Source: a virus. From it: 47,234 nucleotides of DNA. The position numbers were made by a program, and so were the translations under genes. Within the stretch, counting starts at the first letter, position 1, and each line of letters opens with the position of its first letter. Shown here in pieces: positions 37,261-44,395 of this stretch. Under the pieces are notes generated by a model. That model was given only the letters and a program-made list of their open reading frames with translations, was not told where the DNA came from and made no database searches. The stretch is from the IMG/VR virus record IMGVR_UViG_3300030390_002035, positions 1 to 47,234 of that record; one strand, given 5' to 3'.

Positions 37261-38532
37261 ATGTACTGGCTTGTAGAAAACGAGGAACAGTTAAATGTTT
37301 TAATAAATAGTGGTTATAAAGAGGCTTTCATTGAGGTAATACCTTATAATGACACAATACACCCTGTACAAAACCACGTTAGTTTAGTGTATATTAGACC
37401 GATTAATGCGAGTAAAGGTTTTATGGTATGTATAACGCATAGTGAATGTTTAAATGTATTAAATACGCGTATAAACGGGTTAATATCGAAGTTTGATATA
37501 TTATATTGCCGCGATAAAAAAGAAATATTACATTATTTTCCAAACAAAACTCTTTATGACATAAATACACCACCTAATCCGTATATACGACCTACAACAC
37601 CTACACATGATTTATTTTATAGACAACACAAAGATAACCCAGAATTAAACTTGATTATACCGATTGTTAAACATTATGAATTGTGTGAAAATATTTTTAA
37701 AGATCTAAAAACAAATATTAACAATAAAAAAACAAAATATGATGAATTCTTTAACAGTCGAGTATCCGTGGTATTCAACGCCATCGAGAGAAGTGGCATA
37801 CGCATACACAATGAAACCTTCAGTGAATACTTCCACGCAGTTGACGGTGAATACGTCAACACTCAGTTCAACTTAAAAACAACAACAACAAGACCCTCAA
37901 ATAAATTTAATAATGTAAATTATGCCGCACTTAATAAAGAAAATGGTTGTAGAAAAAGTTTTCTACCACGTAATAATAGGTTTGTGGAAATTGATATCTC
38001 TGCTTACCATCCTAGCTTGTCTGCTCGTCTTATTGATTATGACTTTGCCGGCGTTGATATTCACAAGCATTTTGCTTCCCTATATAGAGTGGATTACAAA
38101 AAATCGAAAGAACTTACCTTCAAGCAGCTCTATGGAGGCGTTTTTGAAAATTACAAGGGCCTGGAATTCTTTCAAAAAATCGAGAAATACGTAGGAGAAC
38201 TTTGGGATAAGTTCCAAAGCGATGGGTTTGTAGAATGTAAGGTTTCTGGATATAGGTATAAAAAGGAAAACTTAGATAATATGAATCCGCAAAAGTTATT
38301 TAATTACATTTTACAAAATTTAGAAACGTCTACAAATGTGTTGATATTGTGGGATATACTTTGTATATTAAGAAAATATAAGACACAACTAGTATTATAC
38401 ACATATGATTCGTTTTTATTGGATGTAGATGATGAAGAAGTTAAGGTTTTAGAAGAAGTTAGAGAAGTATTTAAAAAATATAAATTAAACATAAAAGAAA
38501 TAGAAGGTTATGACTACAATTTTACAGAATAA
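37261..38532 (+). CDS. Compact family A DNA polymerase
   Basis: This 423-aa protein has the three polymerase motifs of the PolA family: motif A EIDISAYHPSLSARL (about 243-257, catalytic Asp 245), motif B KSKELTFKQLYGG (about 281-293, standing for the usual RxxxK...F..YG), and motif C YTYDSFLLDV (Asp 383, where PolA usually has HDE). TTTTRPSNKFNNVNYAAL before motif A matches the TGRLSS...N.QN part. The family is usually over 550 aa; here there is no recognisable 3'-5' exonuclease, only about 170 residues of unclear sequence. It is probably the replicative polymerase, since no family B gp43 is seen in the window. Codon use is GC-richer within about 37740-38230. Confidence 0.78.
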   Translation: MYWLVENEEQLNVLINSGYKEAFIEVIPYNDTIHPVQNHVSLVYIRPINASKGFMVCITHSECLNVLNTRINGLISKFDILYCRDKKEILHYFPNKTLYDINTPPNPYIRPTTPTHDLFYRQHKDNPELNLIIPIVKHYELCENIFKDLKTNINNKKTKYDEFFNSRVSVVFNAIERSGIRIHNETFSEYFHAVDGEYVNTQFNLKTTTTRPSNKFNNVNYAALNKENGCRKSFLPRNNRFVEIDISAYHPSLSARLIDYDFAGVDIHKHFASLYRVDYKKSKELTFKQLYGGVFENYKGLEFFQKIEKYVGELWDKFQSDGFVECKVSGYRYKKENLDNMNPQKLFNYILQNLETSTNVLILWDILCILRKYKTQLVLYTYDSFLLDVDDEEVKVLEEVREVFKKYKLNIKEIEGYDYNFTE

Positions 38533-38977
38533 TTCCAATATGTATAATATAGAATATGATGTTGTATCTGACATCAAAATATTAGGAGATTTGAATAATA
38601 AACTTTTTTGCACATTCACTGATTTAGATGGGTTAGATGCACTTATTGAAGATATAAAAAGTAAATATGATATTATTTACAATAAACTATTTGTATTAGA
38701 AATTGTAGGTAAAGATGAATATGTAATTACATATAATGTTGACCAAACAAATCTAAACTCAATCCCAGATAATACTATTTTAGTACATAGAAAAAAAGAA
38801 TCTAATACTTTATACACGATTAATGCTCTAAATGAACTTATCAAAAAGCTTAATGGTGGTGTTGTTGATACAAGCTATAAAATAGATTGGCAACATTATA
38901 GAAATTGTGTTTTACTTACCCAACACAATGATTTAAATCAATTGAATACAAAAATTTACAAGATTATTGAACTATAG
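38510..38977 (+). CDS. Hypothetical protein in the replication region
   Basis: I do not recognise this protein of 155 aa (or 145 aa if it starts at the in-frame ATG at 38540, which avoids the 23-base overlap with the polymerase gene). It is an alpha/beta mixture: YDVVSDIKILGDLNNKLFCT, LDALIEDIKSKYDIIYNKLF, VLEIVGKDEYVITYNVDQ, INALNELIKKLNGGV. It has no membrane segment or known active site. Its place right after the polymerase suggests a replication accessory role, but nothing in the sequence proves it. Confidence 0.68.
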   Translation: MTTILQNNSNMYNIEYDVVSDIKILGDLNNKLFCTFTDLDGLDALIEDIKSKYDIIYNKLFVLEIVGKDEYVITYNVDQTNLNSIPDNTILVHRKKESNTLYTINALNELIKKLNGGVVDTSYKIDWQHYRNCVLLTQHNDLNQLNTKIYKIIEL

Positions 38978-38993
38978 TTTGGCTCCCCAAATA

Positions 38994-39030
38994 TTAGTTC
39001 GTATATTTAGTTACATATAAACAGTTATAA
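38994..39030 (+). promoter_or_regulatory. Putative non-late promoter of the SSB gene
   Basis: TTAGTTCGTATATTTAG followed by ACATATAAACAGTTATAA aligns along its whole length with 17001-17040. TTTGG at 38978-38982 lies about 19 bases before TATATTTAG (39002-39010), similar to a Bacteroidota TTG / TAnnTTTG promoter. Confidence 0.52.
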
Positions 39031-39048
39031 TTAAAATTAGTTACATTT

Positions 39049-39879
39049 ATGGATTTATCAAAACTTAAACAGAAATTGGATACCCTCCAATCAAAACCAC
39101 AGGGTGGTCAAAAGACCGATTACTCATTAATTTATTGGAAACCTACAATAGGTAAACAACAAATTAGAATTGTACCATCAGCGTATGATGCCTCAAACCC
39201 ATTTGCAGAACTTAAGTTCTACTATGGTATTACAAACAAGGTTATGATTTCACCTACAAATTTTGGTGATAAAGACCCAATTGCTTTATTTGCAGGAAAA
39301 TTACGTGAGGGTGAATACAATAAAGAAAATTATGTACTTGCTAAAAAGTTAGATGCTAAAAACCGTATTTTTGTTCCCGTTGTAGTACGTGGAGAAGAAG
39401 ATAAAGGTGTTAGATTATGGCAATTTGGAAAATTAGTATATGAAGAATTATTAGCTCTTGCAGTTGATGATGAAATTGGAGATTATACTGATATTGTAGG
39501 TGGAAGAGATCTTACAGTAGAAACAGTAGGACCAGAAGCAACAGGTACTCCTTATAACAAATCATCAGTTAGAGTAAGATTAAAAACATCACCACTTAGT
39601 GAAGATGCTGCATTAGTAGAAAAATGGACAAACGAACAACCAAACCCTAAAGGAGATTTATTTAAGCGTTATTCATTTGATGAAATGAAAATAGCATTAG
39701 AAAAATGGCTATCACCAGAAGATGATGATAGCGAAGAAGTAGATGCAGCTCCTGCAACAACACAATCCTCTACTAATTTTAGTTTAGATACTTCAAAAGC
39801 TAAACAAAGTAAAGTAGATCAGTTTGATTCTTTATTTGATAGTAAAGATAGTAGTAATGGTGATGATCTTCCTTTCTAA
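39049..39879 (+). CDS. Single-stranded DNA-binding protein, gp32-like
   Basis: This 276-aa protein has the three-part gp32 plan. The N-terminal basic segment (MDLSKLKQKLDTLQSK) is for cooperativity. The OB-fold core has YWKPTIGKQQIRIVPSAYDA, FAELKFYYGI, NRIFVPVVVRGEEDKGVRLW, and YTDIVGGRDLTVETVG. The acidic C-terminal tail ends DSSNGDDLPF and recruits other replication proteins. T4 gp32 binds zinc through one His and three Cys; this protein has no Cys at all, so the zinc site is missing. It is the first of a tightly packed replication-recombination run and ends 2 bases before uvsX. Confidence 0.92.
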   Translation: MDLSKLKQKLDTLQSKPQGGQKTDYSLIYWKPTIGKQQIRIVPSAYDASNPFAELKFYYGITNKVMISPTNFGDKDPIALFAGKLREGEYNKENYVLAKKLDAKNRIFVPVVVRGEEDKGVRLWQFGKLVYEELLALAVDDEIGDYTDIVGGRDLTVETVGPEATGTPYNKSSVRVRLKTSPLSEDAALVEKWTNEQPNPKGDLFKRYSFDEMKIALEKWLSPEDDDSEEVDAAPATTQSSTNFSLDTSKAKQSKVDQFDSLFDSKDSSNGDDLPF

Positions 39880-39881
39880 GT

Positions 39882-40955
39882 ATGGCGAAAAAAATATCAA
39901 AGTCTCTCTCGGCAGCAGTGTCTGCCGAGATTAAGAGCAAATTTGATCTAAATAAATTTAAATCATCTAAAGGTTTAAATAAAAATGTCAAATTTAAGGA
40001 CCAACAATGGATACCACTATCCCCTGCTTTTCAAAAAGTAGCAGGAGTACCTGGTATACCAATGGGACACATTTCATTACTTAGAGGCCACTCAGATACA
40101 GGTAAAACTACAGCATTATTGGAAGCAGCAGTTTCTGCACAAAATATGGGATTACTTCCTGTATTTATTATTACTGAAATGAAATGGAATTGGGAACATG
40201 CCGCTCAAATGGGATTAGAAGTTAATTTAATCAAAGATGATGAAGGTAATGTTGTTGATTACGAAGGGAATTTTATTTATGTTGATAGAGAAACTTTACA
40301 TACTATTGAAGATGTAGCTTCCTTTATTATGGATTTGCAGAATGAGCAGAAAAAAGGCAATTTACCTTATGATTTAGCATTTTTCTGGGATTCTATTGGT
40401 TCTATCCCTTGTGCAATGTCAGTTGAAAAACTGAAAAATAATAATGAATGGAATGCGGGAGCAATGTCAACACAATTTGGTAATACAGTTAATCAAAGTA
40501 TTGTAATGTCTCGTAAGGAATCAGCACCATATACTAATACATTAATTGCAGTTAATAAAGTTTGGACAGCAAAAGCTGAATCCCCTATGGGTCAGCCAAA
40601 AATGATGAACAAAGGTGGAATGGCAATGTGGTATGATGCTACATTTGTAGTTACATTTGGAAACATATCAAATGCTGGAACATCTAAAATTAAAGCAATT
40701 AAAGGTGGTATGCAAGTAGAATGGGGTAAAAGAACAAATTTACAAATTGATAAAAACCACGTTAATGGTATGCAGTCAAGAGGTAAAATTGTTATGACAA
40801 ACCATGGTTTTATCGAAGATACAGATAAAGATAAAAATAACTACAAGAAAGAACACGCTGATGAATGGTCTAAAATCCTAGGAGGAGGAACATTTAAAAT
40901 TGTAGAAGATAATGAAGATGTAACCCCTGTACTTTACGACGTACAAGACTTATAA
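39882..40955 (+). CDS. uvsX: UvsX/RecA-like recombinase
   Basis: This 357-aa RecA-family protein promotes strand exchange in recombination-dependent replication. Walker A GHSDTGKT lies at 69-76. YDLAFFWDSIGSIPCAMSVE contains the Walker B region. NKGGMAMWYDATFVVTFGN and KGGMQVEWGKRTNLQIDKNH match the DNA-binding loop and later core of UvsX. The length is near T4 UvsX (391 aa). It follows gp32-like with a 2-base gap and precedes a 5' nuclease. A perfect 9-bp GC-rich hairpin lies within the first 50 bases of the coding region, using codons uncommon in this genome. Confidence 0.94.
   Translation: MAKKISKSLSAAVSAEIKSKFDLNKFKSSKGLNKNVKFKDQQWIPLSPAFQKVAGVPGIPMGHISLLRGHSDTGKTTALLEAAVSAQNMGLLPVFIITEMKWNWEHAAQMGLEVNLIKDDEGNVVDYEGNFIYVDRETLHTIEDVASFIMDLQNEQKKGNLPYDLAFFWDSIGSIPCAMSVEKLKNNNEWNAGAMSTQFGNTVNQSIVMSRKESAPYTNTLIAVNKVWTAKAESPMGQPKMMNKGGMAMWYDATFVVTFGNISNAGTSKIKAIKGGMQVEWGKRTNLQIDKNHVNGMQSRGKIVMTNHGFIEDTDKDKNNYKKEHADEWSKILGGGTFKIVEDNEDVTPVLYDVQDL
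39907..39930 (+). promoter_or_regulatory. Strong hairpin in the 5' coding region of uvsX
   Basis: TCTCGGCAG / CTGCCGAGA form a perfect 9-bp stem with loop CAGTGT, 25 bases inside uvsX. There is no T run, so it is not a terminator. It may reduce translation or block an RNase; the role is unproven. Confidence 0.6.
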
Positions 40956-40963
40956 ACACAATC

Positions 40964-42001
40964 ATGAAGCACAAAGAACTATTTAACTTGCTGGACAGTG
41001 TCCAGGAAGATCAGGAAGAATCTACTCCAAATAAACACGATAGAGTATTAATCTTAGATGGCTTAAATTTATTTTTTAGGAATTTTGCTATGATGAATAT
41101 GGTTAATCCTGATGGTATTCATATTGGGGGATTAGGTGGATTTTTTCGTTCTTTGGGTGCAATGATTAGACAAACAAACCCTACATCTGTTTATGTAGTA
41201 TTCGACGGAGCAGGTTCAACGGTAAACCGTAAGAACTTGCTTTCCGAATACAAGGGAACAAGAAATTTACAACGTATTACTAATTGGGAAGCATTTGATA
41301 ATATTGAGGAAGAACATGACTCAAAAATTGACCAAATAGTGCGTATAATCCAATATTTAAAGCTATTACCTGTTAAAACCACTATACTTGATAAAGTTGA
41401 AGCTGATGATATTATAGCAGTATTAGCTGAAAAGTTAGTAGAAAAACACGATTCAACTTGTTTTATTGTATCTAGTGATAAGGATTTCCTACAACTAGTA
41501 ACTGATAAAATTATTGTGTATAGACCAATGGAAAAAGAATATTATACCCCAAAGGTAGTAGAAGAAAAATTTGGTTTATTACCTCATAACTTTATTTTAC
41601 ACAAAACATTATTGGGTGACAATTCAGATAATATTAAAGGTATTAAGGGTTTAGGTGCTAAAGGTATATTTAAAAAATTTCCTGAATTAAAAACAGAAGA
41701 ATTAACACTTCAAGATATTTTCGATATATCTGCTAGGAAATTTAAAGAACACGTTGTATATTCACGTATAGTTCAGGAACAAGATAGGATTGAAACTAAT
41801 TATAAAGTTATGGATTTAAGTGTTCCAATGATTGATGATAAAGGAAAAGAACATATAGATAATTTAATAGTAGAAGATTTTCCTGATTTTAATCCTGATA
41901 TGTTTGTTCAATTTTATAATGAGGATAAATTAGGAGGAATGATTAGGAATTTAGAAACATGGTTAAAAGATATATTTGCTCTATTTCCAACATACAAATA
42001 A
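40964..42001 (+). CDS. 5'-3' exonuclease / RNase H (FEN-type)
   Basis: This 345-aa flap-endonuclease family protein is like T4 RNase H (305 aa), which removes RNA primers from lagging-strand fragments. Metal-binding motifs are present: VLILDGLNLFFRNF (about 28-41), YVVFDGAGS, KVEADDIIAVLAE (about 144-156), CFIVSSDKDFLQLV and GDNSDNIKGIKGLG (218-231, a helix-hairpin-helix start). All the acidic positions expected of this family appear intact. It lies between uvsX and the helicase gene. A small perfect hairpin (40991-41005) lies near its start, as in uvsX. Confidence 0.92.
   Translation: MKHKELFNLLDSVQEDQEESTPNKHDRVLILDGLNLFFRNFAMMNMVNPDGIHIGGLGGFFRSLGAMIRQTNPTSVYVVFDGAGSTVNRKNLLSEYKGTRNLQRITNWEAFDNIEEEHDSKIDQIVRIIQYLKLLPVKTTILDKVEADDIIAVLAEKLVEKHDSTCFIVSSDKDFLQLVTDKIIVYRPMEKEYYTPKVVEEKFGLLPHNFILHKTLLGDNSDNIKGIKGLGAKGIFKKFPELKTEELTLQDIFDISARKFKEHVVYSRIVQEQDRIETNYKVMDLSVPMIDDKGKEHIDNLIVEDFPDFNPDMFVQFYNEDKLGGMIRNLETWLKDIFALFPTYK
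40991..41005 (+). promoter_or_regulatory. Small hairpin in the 5' coding region of the nuclease gene
   Basis: CTGGAC-AGT-GTCCAG, a 6-bp perfect stem 27 bases inside the gene. It shares CAGTGTC with the uvsX hairpin and stands at the same distance from its start codon. Confidence 0.4.
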
Positions 42002-42021
42002 TAAAAATAAAAAGGTTATAA

Positions 42022-43395
42022 ATGACGCTAAATTCAATAAACCAATACGGACATGAATTTCAAATAAAGGTTTTATCATCTTTATTAACTCATAAGGAGT
42101 TTTTAGTTAATATACATGATATTATTTCTGATGAATATTTTGAAAATCCTGCTCAAAAATGGGCTATTAAGGAAGTTTTAAGGTATTATGACAAATATCA
42201 TACTACCCCTTCATTAGATATTTTAAAGGTAGAATTATTAAAAGTAGATAATGAAGTTTTACAATTATCTATTAAAGAACAACTTAAATTAGCATATGTA
42301 ACCTCTGATGATGATTTAGAGTATGTACAGGAAGAATTTACAAATTTTTGTAAAAACCAACAATTAAAAAAAGCCTTAATGTCTTCTGTTGATATGTTAA
42401 AAGCAGGAGATTTTGATGGTATTCGTTTTTTAGTTGATAACGCTTTAAAAGCAGGACAAGATAAAAACATAGGACATGAATACGTTAAAGATATTGAATC
42501 AAGGTATAGAGAAAATTCAAGAGAAACTGTTCCTACCCCTTGGCCTAAAATTAATCAATTATTACAAGGTGGACTTGGAAATGGAGATTTTGGTCTCATA
42601 TTTGGTAATCCAGGAGGTGGTAAATCTTGGTCATTAGTAGCTATAGGAGGACATGCAGTTAGATTAGGGTATAATGTACTTCATTATACTTTAGAGTTAG
42701 GTGAAGAATATGTTGGGAAAAGATATGATGCTTTCTTTACTAAGATACCAGTTAATAAAGTAGATTCACATAGAGATAAAATTGAAGAACTCATACCTCA
42801 GCTACCAGGTCAATTAATTATTAAAGAATATCCAACAGGTAGGGCATCAGTCTCAACTATTGAGTCACATATTGCGAAAAGCACAAGTATGGGGGTTAAA
42901 CCAGATTTGGTAATTATTGATTATGTAGATTTACTTTCATCAAGAAAAACAAATCGTGAACGTAAAGATGAAATTGATGATATTTATACAAGTACTAAGG
43001 GATTAGCTAGACAACTTAATATACCAATTTGGTCAGTTTCACAAGTTAATCGTGCAGGAGCTCAGGATAAAGTTATCCAGGGAGATAAAGCAGCAGGATC
43101 ATATGATAAAATTATGATAACTGATTTTTGTATGTCTTTATCTCGTAAAAAAGAAGACAAAGTTAATAATACAGGAAGATTTCATTTAATGAAAAACCGA
43201 TATGGTATGGATGGAATTACTTTTGGATTAGAAGCTGATACTTCTACTGGTCATTTTACTGTTAAAGATGAATATATTGAAGGTGAAGAATCTGAAAATT
43301 TTGAACCTTCTTCAAAATCAAATAAATTTGATACTGATGTAGACACCTTTGATAAACAATTATTACGAAAGAAATTTTTTGAATTAAACCCTTAA
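42022..43395 (+). CDS. Replicative DNA helicase, gp41/DnaB-like
   Basis: This 457-aa hexameric helicase unwinds the fork ahead of the polymerase. The N-terminal domain (to about 130, HEFQIKVLSSLLTHKEFLVN and YFENPAQKWAIKEVLRYYDK) matches DnaB-type helicases. The RecA-like core has FGLIFGNPGGGKSWSLVAIG with Walker A about 195-202, NVLHYTLELGEEYVGKRYDA, PDLVIIDYVDLL (Walker B, Asp 300), PIWSVSQVNRAGAQ (motif 3), and KNRYGMDG near the end. The size equals T4 gp41 (475 aa). It starts after a short A-rich gap, with GTTATAA directly before its ATG. Confidence 0.93.
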   Translation: MTLNSINQYGHEFQIKVLSSLLTHKEFLVNIHDIISDEYFENPAQKWAIKEVLRYYDKYHTTPSLDILKVELLKVDNEVLQLSIKEQLKLAYVTSDDDLEYVQEEFTNFCKNQQLKKALMSSVDMLKAGDFDGIRFLVDNALKAGQDKNIGHEYVKDIESRYRENSRETVPTPWPKINQLLQGGLGNGDFGLIFGNPGGGKSWSLVAIGGHAVRLGYNVLHYTLELGEEYVGKRYDAFFTKIPVNKVDSHRDKIEELIPQLPGQLIIKEYPTGRASVSTIESHIAKSTSMGVKPDLVIIDYVDLLSSRKTNRERKDEIDDIYTSTKGLARQLNIPIWSVSQVNRAGAQDKVIQGDKAAGSYDKIMITDFCMSLSRKKEDKVNNTGRFHLMKNRYGMDGITFGLEADTSTGHFTVKDEYIEGEESENFEPSSKSNKFDTDVDTFDKQLLRKKFFELNP

Positions 43396-43405
43396 ATAAA
43401 AATAA

Positions 43406-44392
43406 ATGGCAAAAACATCATTACTACAAGAAAGAATAGTTTATAAACCTTTCGAATACCAACAAGCATCAGATTATTGGTTAAAACAACAACAAGCACA
43501 TTGGTTACATACAGAAGTACCTATGATGTCTGATGTTAATGATTGGAAACAGAATTTATCAGAAACAGAAAAAAATATAATTGGTACTATATTAAAGGGT
43601 TTTGCTCAAACTGAAACTGTAGTAAATGATTATTGGTCAACATTAGTTACTAAATGGTTTAGAAAACCAGAAGTAATTAAAATGGCGGTTACATTTGGTG
43701 CATTTGAAACAATCCACGCAGAAGCCTATTCTTTATTAAATGAGGAATTAGGTTTAGATAATTTTAGTGAGTTTTTAGAAGACGAAGCAACAATGGCTAA
43801 AATAGAGGCATTAACCACTGTAAGAGATTCTCATGATGGTACTCCTAACTGGCATGAAAGAGCTAAATCATTAGCAATTTTTTCTGCGTTTACAGAAGGT
43901 GTAAATTTATTTTCTTCATTTGCTGTTTTATTATCATTTAAACTAGATAACAAACTTAAAGGAGTAGGTCAAATTGTAGAATGGAGCATTAGAGATGAAT
44001 CCTTACACTCAGAAGCAGGATGTTGGTTATTTACAACATTATTAAAAGAGCACCCTGAATTTGATACCCCAGAATTAAAAGCAGATATCGAAGAAGCGGC
44101 ACATTTATCTTTAAAATTAGAATTAGATTTTATAGATAAAGTATATGAAATGGGAGATTTAAAAGGTTGTCCTAAATATGATTTAGTATCATTTATTAAA
44201 CATAGGGTAAACACTAAAATGGGTGATTTAGGATATGGACCCATTGTAAATGGTATTGATAAAGAAGCAGTACAAAGAATGAAATGGTTTGATAGCTTAT
44301 CAGCTGGAAAACAACATACAGACTTTTTCGCAAATAGAGTAACAAATTATAGTAAAGGTGTTCAAAATTGGGATGCTGGATCATTATTTTAA
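43406..44392 (+). CDS. nrdB: Ribonucleotide reductase class I, small subunit
   Basis: This 328-aa protein is NrdB, which houses the dimetal cofactor and radical that reduce ribonucleotides together with NrdA. The metal ligands can be placed by spacing with E. coli: E70 (in AQTETVVNDYW) for D84, E101 and H104 (in FETIHAEAYSLL) for E115 and H118, E164 for E204, and E198 and H201 (in IRDESLHSEAG) for E238 and H241. The radical Tyr is present (Y108, equal to Y122). The first ligand is Glu instead of Asp. It precedes nrdA with a 3-base gap, the reverse of the usual bacterial order. Confidence 0.95.
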   Translation: MAKTSLLQERIVYKPFEYQQASDYWLKQQQAHWLHTEVPMMSDVNDWKQNLSETEKNIIGTILKGFAQTETVVNDYWSTLVTKWFRKPEVIKMAVTFGAFETIHAEAYSLLNEELGLDNFSEFLEDEATMAKIEALTTVRDSHDGTPNWHERAKSLAIFSAFTEGVNLFSSFAVLLSFKLDNKLKGVGQIVEWSIRDESLHSEAGCWLFTTLLKEHPEFDTPELKADIEEAAHLSLKLELDFIDKVYEMGDLKGCPKYDLVSFIKHRVNTKMGDLGYGPIVNGIDKEAVQRMKWFDSLSAGKQHTDFFANRVTNYSKGVQNWDAGSLF

Positions 44393-44395
44393 AAT

